A stretch of 32,685 bases of DNA from Polyrhizophydium stewartii (GCA_027604665.1 JADGIZ010000059.1:1-32685); one strand, 5' to 3'. Shown: positions 20,601 through 31,899, numbered from the stretch's first letter. Program-made: numbers and translations. Notes: generated by a model from the letters alone, not told the origin.

Positions 20601-23600
20601 ACTATCCGCGATTACATGAGCTTGGATGAGACGATCAGGTCGGCGCTCGTCATGTTCCAGCCTGGCGCGATCAACTGGCCTGCACCTCAACGCGGACTCG
20701 CGCACGAGCTCGAAGCCTTACTCGGCGCCTCGCATGTGGCTGAGCTCGTGCTGCGCTCTGCATGGGCCCTTGGTGTTTGGATCGCACGAGGCATCGAGGG
20801 AAGCCCAAGTGTTCGCACCAGCGGCATGTGCGATACTGCCGAGCATGACCTTTCAAAACTGGCGGTTGATCTTGGCGGTCTATCGCACAAGCTTAGTGAT
20901 CGAATCGATCTTGGCGATCGGTTTGCACAGCTGCTGAAGCGGCTCGCCATGCTCACTGGCAAGCGCATTCCGCAAACTCTGCACCAGGAGTCACAAGAAA
21001 TTCGCGGCGCCCTGCTTGCCGGCTGGATTGATGGCGCGGCTGTTTCGAGCGACGCGCTGCATATCCAAATCCACTGCGGCTCGCACGAAGCCGCAGAGGA
21101 CCTTGCGCGTCTTGCTCGCGGATTAGGGTTGGCCGCCATTCCCGAAGCTGCTGCAACCAACGACGCACGAGCAGGGCCTATTTTGTGCGTCGTCGCCGTG
21201 GTCGGCCATCAGCAAGTCTATGAGCACATCCGCAGGCGCATGGCATCTGTCGCTGCCGCTCCCGCGAAGCTGGACGCGATGTGCTCCAAGTTTACTGTCA
21301 CTCGTCTTGACGCAGACTTCTACTATGGCTTCGAGCTCTCGGGCGACGGCCGCTGCCTCATCTCAGACTTTACTGTCACGCACAACACAAAGTGCATTAA
21401 CGCGCTGCTCAAGGCCATGACTGCGTGCGGCGACCCTCACAAGGAGCTTCGCATGAATCCAAAGGCCATCACGGACTACCAGATGTTCGGAAAGCTCGAT
21501 GTCGCCACAAACGACTGGACCGACGGCATCTTCTCCTCCTTGTGGCGCAAGACGCTCAAGCGCAAGGGCGAAACCGTATGGATTGTGCTCGACGGCCCCG
21601 TCGATGCCGTGTGGATCGAGAACCTCAACTCTGTGCTCGATGACAACAAGTGCTTGACGCTGGCCAACGGCGACCGCATCCCCATGTCGCCCGCGTGCAA
21701 GCTTACCTTTGAGGTGCACTCGCTGCGCAACGCCAGTCCGGCGACCGTGTCGCGCTGCGGCATGATCTACATTGGCGTGACGGCGCTCACGTGGGACATT
21801 GTGCTGCAGTCGTGGTTCAAGACACGTCCAGCAAACGAAGTGGGCGTCCTCGAGGCGCTCTTCAACGGAAGCTTTGGCGCCGTCAACCAGTTCATGATCC
21901 TCGAGCTCCACCCAAAGATGATCATCGCGCAGGTCAACTACGTTGTCAACGCAACGATTCTGCTGACAGGCCTGATTCCCAAGGCCGAGGCGAACAAGTC
22001 GCAAATCTCCTCCGAGCATCTGGAGCGTCTGTACGTCTACGCGCTGTTCTGGGCCTTTGGCTCTCTGCTCGAACTCGACGAGCGCAAGAAGTTGCAGCAG
22101 TTTATGCTTGAGAAGCTACCGGACCTCAAGTACCCGCCCATCGATCCGTCGTCGCAGGACACCTTCTATGAGTTCTTTGTCAACGACAACGGCCAGTGGC
22201 AGCACTGGCGCGACCGTGTCGTCGATTGGCTGTATCCGCAGGACACCACGCCCGAGTTCTCGTCCATCATCATCCCCATGGTCGACAACGTGCGCACCGA
22301 GTTTATGATGGAGACTGTCACAAAGCAAGGCCGCCCCGTGCTGCTGATTGGCGAGCCCGGCACGGCCAAGACTGTGACGGTCAAAAAGTACCTCGCCAAG
22401 CTCAACCCAGACACGCATCTGTCCAAGAACCTGAGCTTTTCGTCCGCCACGACGCCAATGATCTTCCAGCGCACGATTGAGAGCTACCTCGACAAGCGCA
22501 TGGGCTCGACGTACGGCCCGCCTGCGGGAAAGAAGATGATCATTTTCATTGATGACATCAACATGCCCGAGATCAACGAGTGGGGCGACCAGGTCACGGG
22601 CGAGATCGTGCGCCAGCTGATGGAGTACCAGGGCTTCTACTCGCTCGACCGACCTGGCGACTGGACCGCAATCGTCGATTTGTTCTTCCTCGGCGCCATG
22701 ATGCATCCTGGCGGTGGTCGCAACGACATTCCCTCACGGCTCAAGCGCCAGTTTGTGGTGCTCAACTGCACGATCCCTTCGGACGTCTCGGTGGACAAGA
22801 TCTTCGGCACGATGCTCGAGGGCCACTTTTGCGCCGCGCGCAACTTTGCTCCCGACGTCATTGCTATGGCTGCGCGGCTGCCGCCGCTGACGCGCCGTCT
22901 GTGGCAGATGACCAAGGTCAAGATGCTGCCGACTCCCGCAAAGTTCCATTACATTTTCAACCTCCGCGACCTGAGCCGCATCGTCGAAGGCATGCTCAAC
23001 TCGACGCCAGATGCCATCTCGAGCGACAAGCTGCTGCTCAACCTGTGGGAGCACGAGTGCTCGCGCGTGCTGCCAGACCGCTTCATCACGCAAGAAGACG
23101 TCGACTGGTTCAACAAGGCGATCATCAACATCGTGCAGAAGGATCTTGGAGACGACTATGTGGGCGTCGTTTCGACGAAAAGTTACTTTGTCGACTTTAT
23201 GCGCGAGCCCCCGGAGAACGACGATCCCGAGGTTGAGATTGATCTCGAGGCGATCAAGGTCTACGAGCGCGTTCCGTCCTTTGAAGTCCTGCGCGAGCGC
23301 CTTCTCGACTACATGAAGCAGTACAACGAGAACATTCGTGGCTCCAAGATGGATCTCGTGCTGTTTGAAGACGCCATGCGCCACATTGTGCGCATTTCGC
23401 GCATCATTCGGACGCCGCGTGGCAACGCGCTTCTTGTTGGCGTCGGCGGCTCTGGCAAGCAGTCGCTCACCAAGCTGGCGGCCTTCATTGCAAAAAGCCA
23501 AGTCTTCCAGATCGCAATCACAAAGAACTACAACGTCTCGAACCTCATGGAGGATCTCAAGCTCATGTACAAGGTCGCCGGCGCGCAGGGCAAGTCCATG

Positions 23601-26600
23601 ACGTTTATCTTCACCGACAACGAGGTCAAGGAAGAGGGCTTCCTCGGCTTCATCAACAACATCCTGACCTCGGGCGAGATCACCAACCTGTTCCCCAAGG
23701 ACGAAATCATCAGCATCTCGTCGGACCTGCGCGGCCCACTCAAGAAGCAGCGTCCCAACGTGATCGACACAATCGAAAATTTGTGGCAGTTCTTTATTGA
23801 TCGCGTCAAGGCGAACTTGCATGTCGTGCTCTGCTTCTCGCCCGTCGGCGACAAGTTCCGCAACCGCTCGCTCAAGTTCCCCGGTCTTGTCTCGGGCTGC
23901 ACGATGGACTGGTTCAGCCGCTGGCCCAACGAGGCTTTGCGTGCCGTCGCAGACAAGTTCGTTGCCGAGATGGAGATTGTGTGCACGGACCAGATCAAGA
24001 AGGAGGTCGTTTACCACATGGCGTTTGTACACGATCTTGTCACGGACGCGTGCAACAACTACTTTATGCAGTTCCGCCGCCGCACACACGTCACGCCCAA
24101 GTCGTATCTGTCCTTCTTGGGCTCGTACAAGTCGTACTACAAGAGCAAGCGCGACGAAGTCGGCAGCTCGTCTGACCGCATGAATATGGGTCTCTCGAAG
24201 CTCGTCGAGGCGTCCAAGTCGGTCGCAGTGCTGCAGGACCAGCTCGTTGTCAAGGAAAAGGAGCTTGCGATCGCATCAAAGGCTGCGGACGCTGTGCTTG
24301 CCGAGGTGACTGCTAGTACGACGGCGGCAGAGAAGGTCAAGGATGCCGTGCTCAAGGTCAAGACCAAGTCCGAGAGCATTGCCAACATGATCAAGGGCGA
24401 CAAGGAGTACGCCGAGTCGCAACTGGAGGCCGCCAAGCCTGCGCTCGAAGAGGCCCGCAACGCGCTCAACTCCATCCAGCCGTCGCACATTTCAACCGTG
24501 CGCAAGCTGGCCAAGCCGCCCCATCTCATCATGCGCATCATGGACGGCGTGCTCTTGCTCATGAAGCGCAAGATCGACACAATCACGCAAGACCCGGACA
24601 AGCCGTGTATGAAGCCGTCATGGAGCGAGTCCCTCAAGCTCATGTCGGCCTCGGACTTTTTGACGAATCTGCTCAACTTCCCCAAGGACGAGATCAACGA
24701 GGAGACTGTCGAGTTTCTCGAGCCGCTCATGGAGATGCCCGACTTCAACCTCGAGGGAGCCAAGAAGGTGTCGGCAGACGTCGCCGGTCTCGCATCCTGG
24801 GTCGGCGCGATGGCAGTTTACTATAGCGTGAACAAAAAGGTCATTCCTCTCAAGGCCAACCTGATCGTGCAGGAGCACAAGCTCGCAATCGCCATGGAGG
24901 ATCTCAACAAGGCGCAGCAGATGCTTGACGAGAAGCAGGCCGAGCTCGACGTCTTCCAAGCAAAATACAACGAAGCCATCTCGAACAAGCAGGCGCTGCA
25001 GGCCGACGCCGACAGCTGCAAGCGCAAGATGAATGCTGCCACGGCGCTCATTAGCGGTCTCAAGGGTGAAAAAGACCGCTGGACGATTCAGAGCAAGGAG
25101 TTTGCTGAGCGCATTGGCCGCCTTGTCGGCGACATTATCCTCGCCACGGCGTTCTTGTCGTACAGCGGCCCGTTTAACCAGACGTTCCGCTCGCAGCTGC
25201 TGCAAGATTGGCGCAAAGAGCTCCTGCGGCGCAAGATCCCGCACACCGAGGACCTCGACATCATAGGCTTGCTTGTCGACAACACGACCGTCGGCGAGTG
25301 GAACATCCAGGGCCTGCCCACCGACGAGCTGTCGATCCAGAACGGCATCATTGTCACCAAGGGCACGCGCTTCCCGCTTCTGATTGACCCCCAGAACCAG
25401 GCAAAGGTTTGGATCAAGAACCGCGAGGAGCAGAACAAGCTGCAAGTCACGACCCTGAGCCACAAGTACTTCCGTCAGCACATCGAGGACTGCGTCAGCC
25501 AGGGCCGTCCGCTGCTGATCGAAGACGTCGAGGAGACGCTCGACCCGACCTTGGACAACATCCTCGAGCGCAACCTCATCAAGGCCGGCCGCGGCTTCAA
25601 AGTTGTCTTTGGCGACAAGGAGATCGACTGGTGCGAGGGCTTCTACGTCTTCATCACCACCAAACTGCCCAATCCCAATTACAACCCTGAGATCTACGCA
25701 AAGTGCTCCATCATCGACTTTACCGTCACAAGCAAGGGTCTCGAGGAGCAGCTGCTCGGCCGTGTGATCATGCGCGAGAAGCAGGAGCTCGAGACTGAAC
25801 GCGCAAAGCTGCTCGAGGAGGTCAACTCAAACAAGCGCAAGATGAAGCAGCTCGAGGATAACCTGCTCGAGCGCCTGACATCGACAAAGGGCTCGCTCGT
25901 CGACGACGAGTCGCTGATTGAGGTGCTTGCGGTGACCAAGACGACCGCTGAGGAGGTTAACGAGAAGCTGGTTGTTGCCGCCGAGACGCAAAAGAAGATC
26001 GGGTCCGCACGCGAGGAGTACCGCCCCGTCGCAAGCCGCGGATCCATCATCTACTTCCTGATCGCCGAGATGAGCATGGTCAACGTCATGTACCAGACGT
26101 CGCTCAAGCAGTTCCTGCAGCTCTTCGACGAAAGCATGGAAAAGGGTGCTCCTTCGCCGATCCCAAGCAAGCGCATCCAGAACATCATCGAGTACTGCAC
26201 GTTCCGCGCATTCTCGTACATCACGCGCGGCCTGTACGAGATCCACAAGGTCATTTTTGTACTGCTGCTAGCGCTCAAAATCGACATCTTCAACGGCAAG
26301 GTCACGCACGAGGAGTTCCGCTGCCTTATCAAGGGCGGCGCCGCGCTTGACATCAACGCCGTCGTCAAAAAGCCGTTCAACTGGATTCCCGACATGACCT
26401 GGCTCAACTTGGTCGCTCTCAGCAAGATGCCCGGCTTCACAGATGTACTCAACCAAGTCGGCAAGAACGAGAAAGCCTGGCGCTCGTGGTATGAAAAGGA
26501 CGCTCCGGAGAACGAGGTCTTGCCCGGCGGATACCAGAACTCGCTCGATGCCTTCCGGCGACTGCTTCTCGTGCGTTCGTGGTGTCTCGACCGAACCGGC

Positions 26601-28664
26601 ATGATGGCCAAGCAGTACATTGCGTCGTCCATGACCACGCGCTTTGCCGAGTCGCAGATCCTCGACCTCGACGCCCTTCTCGGCGAATCCAACAACCGCA
26701 CGCCCATGATCTGCCTGCTGTCGCAAGGCTCCGACCCGTCGTCGGACATTGAGAACCTCAGCAAAAAGTACAAGATCGACATGAAGGCGATTTCTATGGG
26801 CCAGGGCCAGGAGGTGCACGCCCGCAAGCTGCTCTCGGCGTTCATGCTCAATGGCGGATGGGCTCTTCTGCAAAACTGCCATCTGGGCCTGCCGTTCATG
26901 GACGAGCTGCTCGGCTTGATTCTCGAGACCGAGGTCATCCACGAAAAGTTCCGCCTCTGGATCACGACCGACGTCAGCCCAAAGTTCCCCATCACTTTCC
27001 TGCAAATGTCCATCAAGTTCACCAACGAGCCGCCGCAGGGCATCAAGGCTGGTCTCAAGCGCACATACGCCTGGTTCACCCAGGACATGCTCGACATGAG
27101 CGCACGCCCGCAGTACAAGCCACTGCTCTATGGCCTCGCATTTTTGCACTCGATCGTACAGGAGCGTCGCAAGTTTGGCCCTCTCGGCTGGAATATTCCA
27201 TACGAGTTCAACCAGAGCGACCTTGCCGCCAGTGTGCAATTTGTCCAGAATCACGTCGACGAACTGGCGCCCAAGGCAAACATCTCGTGGACCACAGCGC
27301 GCTTCATGTTCTGCGAGGTGCACTACGGCGGCAGAGTCACGGACGACTTTGACAGGTATGTGGCTCGCGCGCGCCATGAGATCCAGCCGGGTCGGTGGGT
27401 GCTGACGCTGCAGCACCAAACGCAGACGTCTGCTGCAGACATACGGCAAGGTCTGGTTTGGCGACCACATGTTCCTTGACTCGTTCTGCTTCTACAAGGG
27501 ATACACCATCCCTCATCTCAAGACGATCGAGGAGTATCGTCAGTCCATCGAGAGCCTGCCGCTCATTGACACGCCCGACGCGTTTGGGCTGCATCCCAAC
27601 GCCGACATCTCCTGCCAAACCAAAGAGTCTCAGCGCATGCTCGGTGAGTTGCCCTTGGTTGGCGCAGGCGAGCTGCACAGCGTCCTTTCCGCTCACTCGT
27701 CGGTACTTCCACCGCAGATACGATCATGTCCATTCAGCCCAAGGACAGCAACACGGGCTCGGGAGAGACGCGCGAAGAAGTCGTCAAGCGCATGGCCAAC
27801 GACTTGCTCAGCAAGTTGCCCGAGTCGTTTGACAAGAACCGCACCAAGATCCAAATCCAGAAGCAGGGCGGACCCAAGCCTCTCAACATCTTCCTCGGCC
27901 AGGAGATCGACCGCATGCAAGTCGTTATTTCTGCCGTCAAGTCGACGCTTTCGGACCTCAAACTCGCTATCGACGGAACCATCATCATGGCGCCTGCGCT
28001 GCAAAACGCTCTGGACGCGCTCTACGACGCCCGCGTGCCAGATAGCTGGGTCAAGATTTCGTGGCAGAGCAGCACACTCGGTCTGTGGTACACCGAGTTT
28101 CTGAGCCGCGCCGCGCAGTTCCACACGTGGCTCTACGACGGCCGTCCACTCGTCTTCTGGCTCTCTGGCTTCTTCAACCCGCAGGGCTTCCTGACGGCCA
28201 TCCGCCAAGAGATTACCCGCGTCCACAACGGATGGGCACTTGACAGCGTGAAGGTGAGCGCGCACGTCTTGGTGCGTGGTTTGGGCGACTGATGCTGACA
28301 TCGTACCGCATGGCCACGATAGCTCGCCCCAGAGGTGATGAAGCAGATGAAGGAGGACATCAGCGCGCCGCCCGCTGAAGGCGTGTACATCCACGGCCTC
28401 TTCATCGAAGGCGCCGCCTGGGACCGCAAAAACATCCGCCTGACCGAGTCCCAGCCCAAGATCATCTTCCAGAGCATGCCCGTCGTCCACGTCAGCGCCA
28501 CAAACTCAACCGACGACGGCGACCCGCGCATGTACCGCTGCCCCGTCTACCGGCGCCCGCGCAGAACCGACCAAAACTACATCTTTGACATTGAGCTCAA
28601 GACGCAGCAGAACCCCGACTACTGGATCCTGCGCGGAATCGCCCTTCTGTGTGCGACGAGCTGA
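11622..28664 (+). CDS. DNAH5/8-like: Outer-arm axonemal dynein heavy chain (DNAH5/DNAH8-type) with two inteins
   Basis: ATP-driven motor of the flagellar outer dynein arm. Exons: 11622-11903, 12300-12548, 12648-12861, 12935-14555, 14641-17918, 17977-19455, 19572-20108, 20167-27355, 27426-27643, 27718-28253, 28323-28664; every phase agrees, total 15945 nt (5314 aa precursor, 4521 aa after intein removal; DNAH5/8 are about 4500-4600). Start context GCCGCCATGG is strong. Order: N-terminal tail and linker (residues 1 to about 1870), AAA1 P-loop GPAGTGK|T, AAA2 P-loop GPTGTGK|T, AAA3 GEPGTAKT (22350-22373), AAA4 GVGGSGKQ (23439-23462), stalk coiled coils around the microtubule-binding domain (about 24160-25085), AAA5-AAA6 and C-terminal domain ending [13 protein letters not shown]. 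Diagnostic DNAH5/8 stretches include [20 protein letters not shown] and [20 protein letters not shown]. Inteins lie at precursor residues 1886-2275 and 2558-2960. Confidence 0.96.
11904..12299 (+). other. First dynein intron, long and GT-rich
   Basis: This 396-nt intron is several times longer than the other dynein introns (58-116 nt). Its first 100 nt are rich in GTGTG/TGTGTG on the plus strand. It joins a 94-residue first exon to an exon starting [12 protein letters not shown]. Borders are AAG|GTGTGT and CCAG|GAT, phase 0. I see no coding exon inside, though a micro-exon cannot be excluded. Confidence 0.6.
17919..17976 (+). other. Twin intron A, 58 nt, in the AAA1 P-loop codons
   Basis: A phase-1 intron (GTGAGCTGATG...GATCCAG) splits the second Gly codon of the AAA1 Walker A motif (GPAG/TGK). 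Without its removal the frame meets TGA inside the intron. It lies 11 nt upstream of intein A and is 49/58 identical, with equal length, to the intron at the equivalent place in AAA2. It resembles no other intron in the window. Confidence 0.9.
17988..19157 (+). mobile_element. Intein A in AAA1 Walker A motif (390 aa)
   Basis: An in-frame protein intron inserted between Lys and Thr of the AAA1 P-loop (GPAGTGK|T). It begins Cys1 ([14 protein letters not shown], block A). Block B is [10 protein letters not shown] with T63 and H68, and it ends DYFGFSLDG...[10 protein letters not shown] (blocks F and G, H389-N390), with Thr as +1 extein residue. This set allows class-1 splicing. The layout is that of nuclear PRP8-like large inteins, including the spacer [11 protein letters not shown] ahead of the endonuclease region. 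The LAGLIDADG motifs are degraded: motif 1 [10 protein letters not shown] (residues 197-206) has Leu where the acid belongs, and motif 2 LAGLVDCSG (270-278) has Ser at the catalytic position. I predict a splicing-competent, endonuclease-dead intein. Confidence 0.95.
20109..20166 (+). other. Twin intron B, 58 nt, in the AAA2 P-loop codons
   Basis: A phase-1 intron (GTGAGCTGATG...GATCCAG) splits the second Gly codon of the AAA2 Walker A motif (GPTG/TGK), 11 nt before intein B. Length, position, phase and 49/58 bases match the AAA1 intron. Like its twin it carries an in-frame TGA, so splicing is required for the downstream reading frame. Confidence 0.9.
20178..21386 (+). mobile_element. Intein B in AAA2 Walker A motif (403 aa)
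   Basis: Second intein of the same gene, between Lys and Thr of the AAA2 P-loop (GPTGTGK|T). It starts [14 protein letters not shown]; block B is [10 protein letters not shown] (T63, H68); it ends [15 protein letters not shown]...TVTHN (H402-N403) and is followed by Thr. It is clearly homologous to intein A: 39 of the first 45 residues are identical, with much lower identity further on. Endonuclease motif 1 LGVWIARGI (198-206) has Arg, and motif 2 LAGWIDGAA (280-288) has Ala, in place of the catalytic acids. Splicing residues are intact. As with A, I predict protein splicing without homing activity. Confidence 0.95.
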
Positions 28665-28682
28665 GCGGCACGCTGGCGCCGA

Positions 28683-28688
28683 AATAAA
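28683..28688 (+). terminator. Possible polyadenylation signal of the dynein gene
   Basis: An AATAAA hexamer lies 18 nt after the dynein stop codon, in the 105-bp gap before the P450 start. This is the usual sequence and a plausible though short distance for a 3' processing signal. Confidence 0.4.
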
Positions 28689-28769
28689 GAGAGCGAGATC
28701 GCCAATGCTCAGCCCCCGATTCGGATCCGCATTTCCCATGCAAACGCAGCTTCCCAATCTCCAGCAAAC

Positions 28770-30870
28770 ATGCTTGCTGCGCTCGTCCTGGGCATCCCTG
28801 CGCTCATCGTCGCCGCTGTGCTGCGCTGGCGACAGAGGTCCAACATCAAGGAGCGCGCGCTGCAGGCGCTCAACCCAAGCGTACGCATCTTCAAGTTCCT
28901 CTTCCCGCGGTTCCTGTTCGGCGTCCTCGACGTCACACGTTTCGATATCATTCCGCAGATGGTCTTGCCCTTGCCTCGCGGCTGGGAGTGGTCGGCCAAA
29001 CACAGAGTCTACGAGGCCTGGTGAGCAGCGTGCCGCGCGCAGCGACCGGCCTGCACACACCCCTCTCCCACACCATCGCCCCTTGCCTCTGCGCCTCCTG
29101 CTTCTGCCCCGCCCCCTGCTTCGGCGCCTGTTGCTTCGGCCTCTGTCGATGAGCCGAGAAAGCCTGTGTCCGCTCGGCTCGGCTGCACTCGGGCTCCGAA
29201 CTCTCTGCAAAATTTTATTGGCCGGCATCTGATAACATCCAACTCTGCCTTGCTCCCGCGCTGCTCGCAGCGGCCAAGACGCCTTCTTCGTGGTTGGCCC
29301 TGAGAGCCGATACTTCTGGGTTGCCGATGCCGACCTCGTTCGCGATATTGTCGTCCGCAAGCTCGACTTCCCCAAGCCGATCCAGATATACAAGATTCTC
29401 GACCTCTTTGGCCGCAACGTCGTCACGACCGAGCACGCCGAGTGGCGCCGCCACCGCAAGGTCGCCGCGCCGCAGTTCTCGGAAAAGAACAACATGTTTG
29501 TCCACCGCGAGACCGTGCGCACCGTCAAGGACATGTTCCGCGCCTGGGACTCGACCGCCGCCCAGTCGCCCGCGCAGTCTGCCGAGACCAGCGCGCTCCT
29601 TGCCGTCAACACGGACGGCGTCGTCATCGACGTCACCAACGACATGATGAAGCTTGCCCTGCACGTCATCAGCAGCGCCGGCTTTGGCTTGAAGATCGAC
29701 TGGGTCGAATCCGATAACGAACTCAAGCTGCCCGCCAACCACAAGATGTCATTCAAGACCGCTGTTCATGAGGTAATTGAGGGACTGAAGCTCAAGCTTC
29801 TTTTGCCCAAGTTTGCGTACAGCCTGCCGATCAAGCGCATCCAGCACCTCAAGGACTGCTTCGAAGGTGAGACCCATGCCGCCGTGCCTTGCTCTGCAAT
29901 CTCGCGCTGATCCGTGCGCGCTCTCGCAGAGTTTGAGCTGTATCTGCGCGAGATGATCCGCAGCGCCGACACCCAGACCGAGGCCAACCTGCTCGTGTCG
30001 CTCGCCAAAGCGGTCAAGGCCGAGGATCCCGCCAACAGCATTCTGACCGAGCAGGAGCTCGTTGGAAACATGTTCATCTTCATGTTCGCGGGTGAGTGCA
30101 GCGCACGCCTGTTACAACTGTCGAGAGCGGCTGCTGATGCGTGAATATGACGGCAAGGTCACGAGACGACCGCCAACGCCCTGAACTTTTCGCTGGCGCT
30201 GCTCGCCATCAACCAGAACGCTCAGCAGCGTCTTCACGACGAGGTCAAGACCGTCATCGGCGACAAGGATCCCGAGTACCGCCACATCCCCGAGCTTGTC
30301 TACACTCTCGCCGTCATGAACGAGGCACTGCGCATGTATCCTCCCGTTTCCGAGATCCCCAAGATTTCCAACGGCCGGCAGTCCGTCGGGGGCGTTAATT
30401 TGATCGACAGAACCCGCATCACGCTCGATGTCATGGCGCTGCACCACAACCCCAAGTACTGGGGTCCTGACCCCCAGGCGTTCCGCCCCGAGCGCTGGTT
30501 CGCCAGTCCCGAGTGCGCGCGCAGCGCCAAGGCCACTGCCGACGCCGTCCGTGCCAACGCCAATGCCCGTTCGACCAAGGAAGCACCTGCTATGGACGGC
30601 GATCTTCCGCAGCAGGCTCAGCCCCTGTACTCGTACAACCGGTACGCCTTCATTCCGTTCTCTGAGGGTGCCCGCTCATGCCTCGGCAAGCGCTTCTCCC
30701 AAATCGAGTTCATCACGGCGCTGGCGATGATCGTGCAAAACTACTCGGTCCACCTGCCCGATGGCGCTTCGCCCGAGCAGATGCTCGACACACAGATGCG
30801 CATCACGGTTCAGACAGCGGAGCACGTCAAGCTTGTGTTCCGCCGCCGTGCTTCATCCGCGCATGCTTGA
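28770..30870 (+). CDS. Cytochrome P450 monooxygenase (membrane-anchored)
   Basis: Four exons (28770-29020, 29271-29866, 29930-30091, 30158-30870) give 573 aa. An N-terminal hydrophobic anchor (MLAALVLGIPALIVAAVL, then RWRQR) predicts ER-membrane attachment. P450 signatures in order: WRRHRK (C-helix), I-helix oxygen-binding AGHETT (about 336-341), K-helix ExxR (EALR, 392-395), PERF-type FRPERW, and the heme loop PFSEGARSCLGKRF with Cys511 as the iron ligand. All key residues are present, so an active NADPH-P450-reductase-dependent monooxygenase is expected; the substrate is unknown. An unusual Ala/Asn/Gln-rich insertion of some 30-40 residues separates FRPERW from the heme loop. The exon 1/2 junction (phase 2, giving Cys-Gly-Gln-Asp) is the least certain splice. 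Confidence 0.9.
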
Positions 30871-30990
30871 TTGCGCCTCATCTTCCCATTCCCCTCATTT
30901 GTTGACCCGTCTTCGCTTGCGCCGGCACCTTCCTTGCCCCCGCGCGAACAATACAAATCTCGGCACAGCGCCTTTCTCAGTGGATCTGCG

Positions 30991-31899
30991 ATGCGCCGCA
31001 TGCGCGGCATCGCTCAGCTGCCCGACATATGCATCGTGTCGATCTTGCAGCACTGCGACTCGCCCGCCACGCTTGCGCGGACGTGCTCGCGCATCGCGGC
31101 CGCATGGCGGCCAGTGTCCGTGCAGGCCCACTGGCTCACGCGCACGCGGCACGCCGGCGATGTGCACGATGCCTTCGAAGACGCTTGCCTGGGCATCCGC
31201 TCGACCCGCATCGCGGTGCATCTGCTGCGCTGCCACGACCTGCGGCCCGTCTGGCTTGCGCATGTGCTGGTCGACCTGGCGTCTGCCGAGACCCATCTGG
31301 CCGATGAGCACGCAGCCGCCGTCATTGCAGCCATGCTGCCAACAGATGCGGGTCGCGGCGCACTAGCGCAGCGCAGCAAGGCCGACCTCTGCTGCGACAT
31401 CTCGCTGTGGATCCGCTCGCTGCTCTTCATGCCGCTGCTCCGGCGGCACAACCAGCCGCAGCATCGCGGCGAACAACCGCTGTCCATGTTCACCACCGCT
31501 GGCGAGGACATTGCAGCGGCAGTCGCGGACCTCGGCGGCCTCGGATCGCATCTTGCCGCCGAGAACGTCAACGTCGTGTTCCTGATCAACGAAGCCGCGG
31601 GCCGGCCCATCCGCGCTGGCTTCGCGGCCGTGTTCTTCGCCAGCTGCGCGGGCAACACCGCCGTCGTCGAAGCGCTCCTGCACAACGAGGTGCGCGGCCG
31701 CATCGACTGCAGGTGCTTTGGCGATGCTGCACTTGTCGTTGCGTGCGCACAAGGCCACGCCCGCATCGTCGAGCTGCTCGTCGATCTCGGCGGTGCCGAC
31801 GTGCAGGCGAGGGGCGGCTTGCCGCTGCGGATCGCTCTGAGGAACCGCTTCGATGGCTTGGCGACGTTCCTTGTCTCGCGCGGCGCGCAGCAGGCCTGA
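30991..31899 (+). CDS. F-box-like protein with C-terminal ankyrin repeats
   Basis: A single-exon frame of 302 aa. Residues about 8-45 (QLPDICIVSILQHCDSPATL, then ARTCSRIAAAW) match an F-box in length and hydrophobic pattern. The C-terminal third has about three ankyrin-like units: AGFAAVFFASCAGNTAVVEA, GDAALVVACAQGHARIVELL and GGLPLRIALRNRFDGLATFL. The start is taken at 30991 because the open frame upstream has no ATG. It may be an SCF adaptor like the gene at 6626, but the two share no obvious sequence beyond the F-box. The stop is only 59 bp from the convergent gene's stop. Function is otherwise unknown. Confidence 0.65.
   Translation: MRRMRGIAQLPDICIVSILQHCDSPATLARTCSRIAAAWRPVSVQAHWLTRTRHAGDVHDAFEDACLGIRSTRIAVHLLRCHDLRPVWLAHVLVDLASAETHLADEHAAAVIAAMLPTDAGRGALAQRSKADLCCDISLWIRSLLFMPLLRRHNQPQHRGEQPLSMFTTAGEDIAAAVADLGGLGSHLAAENVNVVFLINEAAGRPIRAGFAAVFFASCAGNTAVVEALLHNEVRGRIDCRCFGDAALVVACAQGHARIVELLVDLGGADVQARGGLPLRIALRNRFDGLATFLVSRGAQQA

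Noticed and set aside
17988..21386. Tandem AAA-module duplication explaining the two inteins
   Set aside because: AAA1 and AAA2 flanking sequences are the normal, distinct DNAH5/8 modules. Similarity is confined to intron, TGK codons and intein.
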